From: Eubacteriales bacterium
Lineage (GTDB): Bacteria; Bacillota; Clostridia; Oscillospirales; CAG-382
Assembly: GCA_028701715.1 (NCBI GenBank)
Contig: JAQVQF010000104.1
Coordinates: forward strand, 1-8,208
DNA: 8,208 nucleotides
Direction of reading: 5' to 3'
Under the pieces are notes generated by a model. It was not told where the DNA came from, made no database searches, and saw nothing but the letters and a program-made list of their open reading frames with translations. Each line of letters opens with the position of its first letter. Position 1 is the first letter of the stretch. Made by a program: the position numbers and the translations under genes. This document shows positions 1-5,811 of the stretch, one piece after another.

Positions 1-6
1 ATCCAT
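1..6 (-). CDS. First two codons of a gene downstream of pth (partial; mfd by position only)
   Basis: On the minus strand an ATG lies at 6-4, followed by GAT, and the window then ends. Upstream of it is AAAAAGG (minus strand, 23-17), a plausible ribosome binding site with a 10-nt spacer. It begins about 25 nt after the pth stop codon, with no terminator between, so it would be the next gene of a pth operon. In many Firmicutes the gene after pth is mfd (transcription-repair coupling factor). That identity is inferred from gene order only; two codons cannot show it. Confidence 0.35.
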
Positions 7-31
7 TTTTGTTTTACCTTTTTATAACGGG

Positions 32-622
32 TTAATTATATAGCTGCATTGCTTTTTCGATATCGCCGTTTATTATCAGGCTCACCGAATCGAAAACGGC
101 GTCATATTTTTCGGCGATGGCGTTTCGATCGCCGACGGTCAGGTCCGAAAGCACCCAATCGGCAAGGTCATAATCGTCACGGGGCTTTAAGCCGACGCCG
201 ATTTTTATCCGCGGAAAGCTTTCCGTACCGAGATGTTCGACGATCGATTTGATCCCGTTGTGTCCGCCGTCGCTCCCGCTCCTGCGTATGCGCAGCTTTC
301 CCACGTCGAGAGACGCGTCGTCAAAGATGACGAGTATGTTTTCGGCGTTCAGCTTATAGAATCGCGCCGCGTCCGCCACCGCTTCGCCGGAATTGTTCAT
401 ATAGGTCTGCGGCTTCATGATAAGCGTCTTTTTGCCCGCTATTATACCGGTTCCGGTTTTTGACATATGCTTCAGCCTTTTTATTTCTATGCCCGCTCTG
501 CCGCCGATATAATCCACGGCGTTAAAGCCCGTGTTATGGCGTGTTTTAACGTATTGTGTTCCTATGTTTCCGAGCCCGACGATTATAAAATCGATCGGGG
601 ATTTGGTTTTGACGAAAAACAT
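32..622 (-). CDS. pth: Peptidyl-tRNA hydrolase
   Basis: This cytosolic enzyme cleaves the ester bond of peptidyl-tRNAs that drop off ribosomes, freeing tRNA for reuse. The 196-residue product is normal length for bacterial Pth. Counting from the ATG at 622, the family landmarks are VGLGN (N19), TRHN (catalytic H29), YMNNSG (N76), FDD (D101) and GGHNG (N122), matching N10, H20, N68, D93 and N114 of the E. coli enzyme. The DASLDVGKLRIRRSGSDGG stretch is of the clostridial type. The frame stays open up to a TTG at 697, but those extra 25 residues are not family-like, and the 697 codon sits in the -35 box of the likely promoter. The ATG at 622 has AAGGGG 4 nt upstream and GGAAAGG a little further up, so 622 is preferred. 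It is transcribed away from ppdK. Confidence 0.96.
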   Translation of the reverse strand: MFFVKTKSPIDFIIVGLGNIGTQYVKTRHNTGFNAVDYIGGRAGIEIKRLKHMSKTGTGIIAGKKTLIMKPQTYMNNSGEAVADAARFYKLNAENILVIFDDASLDVGKLRIRRSGSDGGHNGIKSIVEHLGTESFPRIKIGVGLKPRDDYDLADWVLSDLTVGDRNAIAEKYDAVFDSVSLIINGDIEKAMQLYN

Positions 623-668
623 GTGACCCCTTGCCTTTCCGCGGCCGTTAATTCTGTTCGCGGATATG

Positions 669-697
669 ATTTTAACGCTAATTACGTTATTTGTCAA
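669..697 (-). promoter_or_regulatory. Sigma-A type promoter of pth
   Basis: Read on the minus strand, TTGACA (697-692, a perfect -35) is followed by a 17-nt spacer and TAAAAT (674-669, 5 of 6 to the -10 consensus). Transcription would begin near 662, giving a leader of about 40 nt before the ATG at 622. This placement rules out translation from the upstream TTG at 697 on this transcript. Confidence 0.75.
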
Positions 698-749
698 CCG
701 GAATTATCAATATCCGTGCCGTATCCCGTAAAAAATAATAAAAAGGATA

Positions 750-777
750 TGGACTTTTCTGTAAATTATGCTATAAT
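750..777 (+). promoter_or_regulatory. Extended -10 promoter of ppdK
   Basis: TGCTATAAT (769-777) is a perfect TATAAT with the TG of an extended -10 element. A weak -35, TGGACT (750-755, 4 of 6), lies 16 nt upstream, which is typical when an extended -10 compensates. The start site would be near 784. It points away from the pth promoter, whose elements lie at 669-697, so the two do not overlap. Confidence 0.7.
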
Positions 778-812
778 GGTTCATCATGTTAATTTTGTTT
801 TTAACTTTTAAT

Positions 813-825
813 TATTAATACGTTT
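813..825 (+). repeat. 13-bp direct repeat, copy 1
   Basis: TATTAATACGTTT at 813-825 recurs exactly at 864-876, an offset of 51 bp (close to five helical turns). The two copies flank the inverted repeat at 838-859 in the ppdK leader. Confidence 0.6.
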
Positions 826-863
826 ATTTCCGTTAATAATAATCATTGTCTTGATTATTCGTA

Positions 864-876
864 TATTAATACGTTT
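864..876 (+). repeat. 13-bp direct repeat, copy 2
   Basis: This is the second exact copy of TATTAATACGTTT (first at 813-825). It ends 7 nt before the ppdK ribosome binding site, so a protein bound here could in principle affect translation or late elongation; that is inference. Confidence 0.6.
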
Positions 877-882
877 TATAAC

Positions 883-895
883 AAAGGAGCAGGAG
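883..895 (+). promoter_or_regulatory. Tandem ribosome binding sites of ppdK
   Basis: Two purine-rich sites stand in a row: AAAGGAG at 883-889 (12 nt from the ATG) and AGGAG at 891-895 (6 nt from the ATG at 902). The nearer one is at optimal distance; the farther one is stronger in sequence. The pair fixes the ppdK start at 902. Confidence 0.75.
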
Positions 896-901
896 CAGTA
901 A

Positions 902-3535
902 ATGAGTAAGAAATATGTATATCTGTTTTCCGAAGGAAACGAAAGCATGCGCGGTATATTGGGCGGCAAGGGTGCAAACCTTGCGGAAATGACCAATCTC
1001 GGCATGCCCGTTCCCCAGGGCTTCACCGTATCCACCGAGGCCTGCATGAAATATTACGAAAACAACGAATCTGTTTCTCCCGAGCTTATCGGAGATATTT
1101 ACACCTATATGATACAAATGGAGGAAATGACGGGCAAGCAGTTCGGCTGTCCCGAAAATCCTCTGCTGGTTTCGGTGCGTTCCGGAGCGAGAGCATCCAT
1201 GCCCGGCATGATGGATACCATACTCAACCTCGGATTAAACGACCTTGTCGTCGAAGGGCTTGCCAAGCTTACCGGCAATTCCCGCTTCGCATACGATTCC
1301 TACAGAAGATTCATACAGATGTTTTCCGACGTGGTTATGGGTGTTCCTAAGTCCGAATTTGAGCAGATTATCGACTGTCTAAAAACAAAAAAGGGAAAAC
1401 ATCAGGACATTGAGCTGGACGAAGCCGACATGAAGCACATTTTGAAGGAATTCAAAAAGCTTTATTTTCGGCATATGGGAAGCGATTTTCCCCAGGAACC
1501 CAAAACGCAGCTTATTGAAGCCATAAAGGCGGTGTTCCGTTCGTGGAACAACGAACGCGCCGTCATATACAGAAGGATGAACGACATTCCTTCGTCGTGG
1601 GGCACCGCCGTAAACGTACAGTCGATGGTTTTCGGCAATATGGGCGCGACCAGCGGCACGGGCGTTGCGTTCACCCGCGACCCCTCAACGGGCGAAAAGA
1701 AGCTTTACGGGGAATTTCTGATGAACGCTCAGGGCGAGGATGTCGTCGCCGGCATACGCACGCCCCAGCCCATATCCGAGCTTGCCGCCGCCATGCCGGA
1801 AGCGTATGAGCAGTTTTTGAAAATAGCCGACACCCTTGAAAAGCATTACAGGGATATGCAGGATATGGAATTCACCATTGAAAACGGCAAGCTCTATATG
1901 CTGCAGACCAGAAACGGCAAGCGTACCGCCGCCGCCGCGCTGAGGATCGCCGTTGACCTTGTGGACGAGGGCATGATAACCGAGGACGAGGCGATAATGA
2001 AGGTTGAGCCCAAGCAGCTGGATTCGCTGCTGCATCCGCAGTTCGACATAATTTCTCTCAAGCAGGCAAAACCGATTTCCTCCGGGCTTCCCGCTTCCCC
2101 CGGAGCGGCCTGCGGACGCGTGTATTTCACCGCCGAGGACGCCAAGAAGGCCGGCGAAAGGGGCGAAAAGGTCATCCTTGTCCGGTTGGAAACCTCTCCG
2201 GAGGATATTGAGGGCATGTATGTTTCCGAAGGCATACTGACCGGCCGCGGAGGCAGAACCAGCCATGCGGCCGTCGTGGCGCGCGGCATGGGACGCTGCT
2301 GCGTGGCGGGCTGCGGGGCCATGAAGGTTAAGGAATGCGAAAAATGCTTCATCATAGACAATCATGTTGTGCATGAGGGTGATTATATCTCTATCGACGG
2401 CTCAACGGGTAATATTTATATAGATGTCATTAAAACGGTGCCGGCGGGTATTTCGGGCGATTTCGCAAGATTTATGTCCTGGGCGGACAAGAAACGCCGC
2501 CTGAAGGTCAGGACCAACGCCGATAATCCCAAGGACACCGAACAGGCTGTCGCTTTCGGTGCCGAGGGTGTCGGGCTCTGCCGTACCGAGCATATGTTTT
2601 TTGTCAACGATCGTATACACGCCATGCGTGAAATGATAGTTTCGCGTACCGCCGTGCAAAGAAAAAAAGCGCTCGACAAGCTGCTGCCAATGCAGAAGAG
2701 CGATTTTACGGGCATTTTCAGAGCGGCGAGGGGTTACCCCGTTACCATACGATTCCTCGATCCGCCGCTTCATGAATTTCTACCCTGCGACAAGGAGGAA
2801 ATCGAAGCAATCGCCGTATCCATGGGCATGACCTACGATGAGCTGAACACCGTTGTAGTTTCCCTGCACGAATCGAACCCCATGATGGGTCACCGCGGCT
2901 GCAGGCTTGCGGTTTCTTATCCGGAAATATATGAAATGCAGACCAAGGCTGTCATAGAAGCCGCTCTTGAGGTCAATCTCAACGACAGCATGTCGGTTGA
3001 GCCGGAAATTATGATACCTCTCGTGGGCGACGTCAACGAGCTGAGATATGTCAAGAAAATCGTAACGCAGACCGCCGATAAAATTATAGCGACGTCGGGC
3101 ATGAAGCTTTCATATAAGGTGGGCACAATGATAGAGATACCCAGAGCGGCGGTCATGGCGGATGAAATCGCCACCGAAGCGGAATTTTTCTCTTTCGGCA
3201 CAAACGACCTCACGCAGATGGCCTTCGGCTTCTCACGCGACGACGCGTCAAAATTCCTTGACGATTATTACGCCAAGGGTATTTTCGAATCCGATCCCTT
3301 TGCGAGGCTCGACACCGCGGGAGTCGGCAAATTTATAAAGCTCGCGTCAGACCTCGGCCGCACAACGCGTCCCGACATCAAGCTGGGTATTTGCGGCGAG
3401 CACGGCGGCGATCCCTCAAGCGTGGAATTCTGCCACAACGCCGGGCTGACCTATGTTTCCTGCTCGCCGTTCAGGGTGCCGATAGCCAGGCTGGCGGCGG
3501 CTCAGGCGGCGATAAAAAGCGAAAAAGCAAAATAA
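902..3535 (+). CDS. ppdK: Pyruvate, phosphate dikinase
   Basis: This cytosolic enzyme reversibly converts pyruvate + ATP + Pi to PEP + AMP + PPi. In anaerobic Clostridia it often works in the glycolytic direction with PPi. The 877 residues match the family length (about 874). Domains in order: an N-terminal nucleotide-binding part (GGKGANLAEM near residue 22, SVRSGAR near 98, FTRDPSTGE near 260), the swivelling phosphohistidine domain (TSHAAVVARGMG, catalytic H455), and a C-terminal TIM barrel that binds PEP/pyruvate (GTNDLTQ with N768 and D769, GICGEHGGDP with catalytic C831). H455, N768 and C831 carry the same numbers as in the Clostridium symbiosum enzyme. T453, two residues before the histidine, matches the threonine phosphorylated by regulatory proteins in plant PPDK. 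The start is fixed by AGGAG at 891-895. No terminator follows; the next gene starts 41 nt downstream. Confidence 0.98.
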   Translation: MSKKYVYLFSEGNESMRGILGGKGANLAEMTNLGMPVPQGFTVSTEACMKYYENNESVSPELIGDIYTYMIQMEEMTGKQFGCPENPLLVSVRSGARASMPGMMDTILNLGLNDLVVEGLAKLTGNSRFAYDSYRRFIQMFSDVVMGVPKSEFEQIIDCLKTKKGKHQDIELDEADMKHILKEFKKLYFRHMGSDFPQEPKTQLIEAIKAVFRSWNNERAVIYRRMNDIPSSWGTAVNVQSMVFGNMGATSGTGVAFTRDPSTGEKKLYGEFLMNAQGEDVVAGIRTPQPISELAAAMPEAYEQFLKIADTLEKHYRDMQDMEFTIENGKLYMLQTRNGKRTAAAALRIAVDLVDEGMITEDEAIMKVEPKQLDSLLHPQFDIISLKQAKPISSGLPASPGAACGRVYFTAEDAKKAGERGEKVILVRLETSPEDIEGMYVSEGILTGRGGRTSHAAVVARGMGRCCVAGCGAMKVKECEKCFIIDNHVVHEGDYISIDGSTGNIYIDVIKTVPAGISGDFARFMSWADKKRRLKVRTNADNPKDTEQAVAFGAEGVGLCRTEHMFFVNDRIHAMREMIVSRTAVQRKKALDKLLPMQKSDFTGIFRAARGYPVTIRFLDPPLHEFLPCDKEEIEAIAVSMGMTYDELNTVVVSLHESNPMMGHRGCRLAVSYPEIYEMQTKAVIEAALEVNLNDSMSVEPEIMIPLVGDVNELRYVKKIVTQTADKIIATSGMKLSYKVGTMIEIPRAAVMADEIATEAEFFSFGTNDLTQMAFGFSRDDASKFLDDYYAKGIFESDPFARLDTAGVGKFIKLASDLGRTTRPDIKLGICGEHGGDPSSVEFCHNAGLTYVSCSPFRVPIARLAAAQAAIKSEKAK

Positions 3536-3564
3536 AGCCGAAATACGGTAAATTATGACTATAC

Positions 3565-3568
3565 GAGG
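3565..3568 (+). promoter_or_regulatory. Ribosome binding site that decides the protease start
   Basis: GAGG at 3565-3568 (within CGAGGT) is 8 nt from the ATG at 3577 but only 2 nt from the ATG at 3571. Normal spacing therefore favours 3577 as the start of the CPBP protease. Confidence 0.6.
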
Positions 3569-3576
3569 TTATGACA

Positions 3577-4605
3577 ATGAGACTTGACGAAATTACCGCT
3601 GCAGAAAACGAAAACACACGAAAAGTCGAAAAGTGTTTCAGGCATGATCTTTCGGTAATACTCGCCTCCGCCTGTCTGCTTATAATCCTGCTGTTCTCAG
3701 GCACGGGTTTTTACTATCTGCTTTATGCGTTGAGGAATATATTTCCAAAGCTTATAGCGGACTGGAATAATATATCTCTCGAACAGGCTAAAGGGCTTTA
3801 CTCCGCTTTTTACAATTCGGAAATTCTCGAAAACTCCGTCAGCTTGATATCGTATCTTCTTTCAATATTCATACCAGTTCTGTTTGCGAAGAAATTCCTT
3901 ATAAACAAACCCAAGAAGCTGTATCCGTTAAAAGCCGAATTCCCCGCCAAAGCGGGCTCGTTTATCTTTTTCTCCATCGGGCTCTGTTATGTGGTGAATA
4001 TATTATGCGCTCTGCTGTTTCAAGACCTTTATCCCGAAACGGGCGGAAGCGGCACCGGCGGTATAATAACCGTTATCGTCAGCTTTATAATGGTTGTTAT
4101 CATTGCGCCTTTCGGCGAGGAGCTGGTGTTCCGCGGCGTGTTTTTTCAGTCGCTGTCCCATTACGGTCAGCCCTTCGCCATATTTTTATCGGCTTTGATC
4201 TTCGGACTTGCTCACCGCAACCCTCCGAGCGTGATAAACGCTTTTGTGATGGGAATTTGCCTTGCCGTCGGCTTTGCCAAGACGCGTTCCATAACGGTAT
4301 GCGTGCTTATCCACCTTGCCAACAACGCCTTTGCCTTTATGGTGCCTTATTTGGTTTTGGGCATGAATGTCGAAGCGCTTGCGATTGTTATAGCCTTTGC
4401 CATGCTTACCGTGGCGGGTTTTACCGTGGCGATGATTATAAACTACACCGTGAACAAAAAATCCGGCATTCTGTACTATGACGACATGAAATGCGATTTT
4501 CCGCGTTTAAACGGCGGATTGTTGAGATATCGTCTGTTAACAAACTTTTTCTTTCTTTTTTATATTTTGCTTGTGGCCGCCGGGGCGGCGTTGCTGTATA
4601 TCTGA
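3577..4605 (+). CDS. CPBP-family (CAAX-like) intramembrane metalloprotease
   Basis: This is a multi-pass membrane protein of 342 residues with the three signatures of the CPBP/Abi (type II CAAX prenyl endopeptidase-like) family: EELVFR (E181, E182, R186), FGLAH (F209, H213) and HLANN (H246, N250). In this family the glutamates and histidines form the metal-dependent active site within the membrane. About 22 charged residues precede the first hydrophobic segment (about 23-52). Further segments lie near 86-105, 126-148, 160-180, 200-213, 218-235, 240-262 and 268-290, with a last one at the C-terminus (about 322-342). It begins 41 nt after ppdK, probably on the same transcript, and stops 1 nt before tadA. 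The substrate is unknown: bacterial members range from prenyl-protein processing to bacteriocin self-immunity, and nothing nearby (no bacteriocin gene, no prenyltransferase) points to either. Confidence 0.9.
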   Translation: MRLDEITAAENENTRKVEKCFRHDLSVILASACLLIILLFSGTGFYYLLYALRNIFPKLIADWNNISLEQAKGLYSAFYNSEILENSVSLISYLLSIFIPVLFAKKFLINKPKKLYPLKAEFPAKAGSFIFFSIGLCYVVNILCALLFQDLYPETGGSGTGGIITVIVSFIMVVIIAPFGEELVFRGVFFQSLSHYGQPFAIFLSALIFGLAHRNPPSVINAFVMGICLAVGFAKTRSITVCVLIHLANNAFAFMVPYLVLGMNVEALAIVIAFAMLTVAGFTVAMIINYTVNKKSGILYYDDMKCDFPRLNGGLLRYRLLTNFFFLFYILLVAAGAALLYI

Positions 4606-4606
4606 T

Positions 4607-5056
4607 ATGACATACGACGAAAAATTCATGAAAAAAGCGATACTGCGGGCAAAAAAAGCCTACGCCGAAGGCGAAGTGCCTATCGGCTGCGTTATAGTGT
4701 GTGACGGCAAAATCATCTCTTCCGGCCGGAACAGGCGCGAAACCAAAAAAAACGCTCTGCTGCATGCCGAAATTTCCGCCATATCCGCCGCTTGCGAAAA
4801 GCTCGGCGCCTGGCGGCTTTGCGACTGCGAGCTGTATGTGACGCTCGAGCCCTGTCCCATGTGCGCGGGCGCCGTTATAAATTCACGCATTAAACGCGTT
4901 ATATTCGGCGCTTTTGACCCCAAGGCCGGGGCATACGGTTCGGTTATAAATCTTAACGAATATCCCTTCAATCACAAATGCGCCGTTACCTCCGGAGTGC
5001 TTAAGGAGGAATGCGCAGGGCTCCTTTCTGATTTTTTCCGCACCCTGAGAAAATAG
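4607..5056 (+). CDS. tadA: tRNA-specific adenosine deaminase
   Basis: This zinc enzyme deaminates adenosine 34 of the tRNA-Arg(ACG) anticodon to inosine, letting one tRNA read CGU, CGC and CGA. The 149 residues carry the cytidine/adenosine deaminase core: HAE (zinc ligand H53, catalytic E55) and PCPMCAG (zinc ligands C83 and C86). VPIGCVIV (about 24-31) is the usual first strand, and the segment before HAE reads KKNALL rather than the common DPTA. The ATG at 4607 is chosen because the protein then begins at the normal family position; an earlier in-frame TTG (4571) lies inside the protease gene. No good Shine-Dalgarno precedes 4607, which is 1 nt after the protease stop, so termination-reinitiation coupling is likely. 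A guanine deaminase is the main alternative but fits the motif spacing and length less well. Confidence 0.94.
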   Translation: MTYDEKFMKKAILRAKKAYAEGEVPIGCVIVCDGKIISSGRNRRETKKNALLHAEISAISAACEKLGAWRLCDCELYVTLEPCPMCAGAVINSRIKRVIFGAFDPKAGAYGSVINLNEYPFNHKCAVTSGVLKEECAGLLSDFFRTLRK

Positions 5057-5130
5057 CATATTGACGGCTTGAACTATTTGCCCGCTTTACGGGTTGAAAA
5101 ATAAAAGACCGGAAATACTAAGCACGGTGA
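5057..5130. other. Gap after tadA with no clear signal
   Basis: About 70 nt separate the tadA stop from the start of coding-like sequence. It contains a 4-bp stem, CCCG-ctta-like loop-CGGG (5081-5093), followed by TTGAAAAATAAAAG, which is not a terminator. TTGACG (5061-5066) and TTGAAA (5094-5099) resemble -35 boxes but have no matching -10. In the third frame a TTG at 5094 opens a short reading frame (K-N-K-R-P-E-I-L-S-T-V-M-D-Y-G-F-Q) that hits a stop at 5148-5150; it may be the original N-terminus of the next gene. Confidence 0.4.
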
Positions 5131-5289
5131 TGGATTACGGATTTCAGTAAGTTTTACAAGGACTCAACGGTATCCGACACGAAACGGAAAAACGCTAAAA
5201 AATCGGCAAGGGATGTTATTTCCGAAAGGTTTTTTACATTCGCCACGGCCGCTTTTATCGGGTTTGCCTTTTGTTTCGGTATTTTTTAT
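5131..5289 (+). other. Coding-like extension of the membrane gene with no start codon
   Basis: These 53 codons are open and in the same frame as the ATG at 5290. They read like a real protein: a basic cytosolic stretch (KRKNAKKSARD) followed by a hydrophobic segment from about 5227 that runs through the ATG at 5290 (FFTFATAAFIGFAFCFG and on). No ATG, GTG, TTG or CTG is present in this frame; the only rare options are ATT at 5134, 5218 and 5281 and ATC at 5257. The preceding stop is TGA at 5128-5130. Deleting one T from the TTT at 5142-5144 would fuse this segment to the frame of ATG 5130 and TTG 5094. It is either a decayed or frameshifted N-terminus, a sequencing indel, or a non-standard start. 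Confidence 0.55.
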
Positions 5290-5811
5290 ATGTTTCGCTT
5301 TTTTTCTTTTCTGCTGACGGCGGTAAATGTAAATTTCGATTATCTTTTCGCGGCAATGGTTTATTTTCTATGCTTTCCGGTCATAAAGGGAATTTATAAT
5401 TTTAATTCATCCTTTTTATTGACAGGAAAGATAAATTTATATATAATCTTCAAAAGCTATTACAACGCTCAAGCCTTCGTCGAATCGTTGGAGCATTCCC
5501 TGCTTTGCCTTATCATGCTGGGATTTTTGATTTTCCCCTTCGCCCTTACCGCCGCATTGCCGTATATATTTTATACCGAAGACAGAATAACCATTGTTTT
5601 CGAGGTTGCTTCCCTTTTCCTGCTTGTGTTCGGAAGTCTTTTATGGCTGTCCTTTCTTTCGGGAAAAAAGCTGAAGCGGGAATACGCGTATTTTTATCTG
5701 TCGTTCCTGATCCATTACGCCATAGCCTATTTTACGAAAGGCTTATACCTTTTGTTCTTATTTCCGTATATCAGTATATCATTCATATATTTTAAGGAGA
5801 AACCGCAATGA
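5290..5811 (+). CDS. Unrecognised multi-pass membrane protein, N-terminus unresolved
   Basis: I do not recognise this family. From the ATG at 5290 it encodes 173 residues, but this start cuts through a hydrophobic segment and has no ribosome binding site (the 15 nt before it are nearly all A/T), so the true start is probably upstream. Hydrophobic stretches lie at about 1-12 (the end of a segment that begins upstream), 17-36, 69-95, 100-122 and 133-168; a loop with GKINLYIIFKSYYNAQ lies at about 46-61. There is no catalytic motif. Its TGA overlaps the metG ATG (ATGA, 5808-5811), and the metG ribosome binding site lies in its last codons, so the two are translationally coupled. Part of the gene (5395-5460) is very AT-rich and contains a perfect consensus promoter. 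General layout is a little like small Firmicutes membrane proteins such as YesL/DUF624, but no diagnostic residue supports that. Confidence 0.6.
   Translation: MFRFFSFLLTAVNVNFDYLFAAMVYFLCFPVIKGIYNFNSSFLLTGKINLYIIFKSYYNAQAFVESLEHSLLCLIMLGFLIFPFALTAALPYIFYTEDRITIVFEVASLFLLVFGSLLWLSFLSGKKLKREYAYFYLSFLIHYAIAYFTKGLYLLFLFPYISISFIYFKEKPQ
5419..5447 (+). promoter_or_regulatory. Perfect consensus sigma-A promoter inside the membrane gene, facing metG
   Basis: TTGACA (5419-5424), a 17-nt spacer and TATAAT (5442-5447) match the consensus in all 12 positions with ideal spacing. Transcription would begin near 5454, inside the membrane protein gene and about 354 nt before the metG ATG. It could give metG and tatD expression independent of the upstream genes. 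I see no T-box or terminator between it and metG. Confidence 0.6.
5794..5799 (+). promoter_or_regulatory. Ribosome binding site of metG
   Basis: AAGGAG at 5794-5799 lies 8 nt before the ATG at 5808. It falls within the last codons of the upstream membrane gene (reading F-K-E-K-P-Q). Confidence 0.85.

Larger units (their letters stand above)
784..901 (+). promoter_or_regulatory. Repeat-rich AT-rich leader of ppdK
   Basis: The predicted 5' leader of the ppdK message is about 118 nt and contains several ordered elements. A dyad GTTAA-n8-TTAAC lies at 788-805. A stem can form between 811-818 (ATTATTAA) plus 821-822 and 831-832 plus 833-840 (TTAATAAT), with an 8-nt loop and a 2-nt bulge. A second perfect 8-bp inverted repeat, AATAATCA-n6-TGATTATT, spans 838-859 and shares 838-840 with the first stem, so the two are mutually exclusive at their edges. 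A short dyad CGTAT-n4-ATACG covers 860-873. No oligo-U terminator is evident. Whether these are protein operators, RNA structure or AT-rich chance cannot be told from the sequence. Confidence 0.4.

Noticed and set aside
788..805. Rex-like site GTTAA-n8-TTAAC at the ppdK start site
   Set aside because: The Rex consensus (TTGTTAA-n4-TTAACAA) needs a 4-nt spacer; here it is 8 nt and the outer bases do not match. Kept only as one dyad among several in the leader.
851..879. Second ppdK promoter (TTGATT and TTTTAT, 17-nt spacing)
   Set aside because: Both hexamers are weak matches in AT-rich sequence, and the start would fall inside the ribosome binding site.
1685..2374. Long open frame on the minus strand (229 codons) opposite ppdK
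   Set aside because: It lies wholly within a certain gene, has no recognisable domain, and arises from the third-position GC bias of ppdK read backwards; other antisense frames here are similar shadows.
5081..5093. Hairpin CCCG/CGGG after tadA as a terminator
   Set aside because: The stem is only 4 bp and is followed by A-rich, not T-rich, sequence on the plus strand; on the minus strand there is no T run either.
5105..5145. GACCGGAAATACTAAGCACGG as a remnant of the small SRP RNA, which often follows tadA in Firmicutes
   Set aside because: The conserved GGAAGGAAGCAG core and the symmetric loop of helix 8 are missing, and the stretch can be read as the N-terminus of the next gene.
5454..5807. 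T-box riboswitch before metG
   Set aside because: No AGGGTGGNACCGCG-type sequence and no terminator hairpin with a T run were found; the interval is a protein-coding frame.
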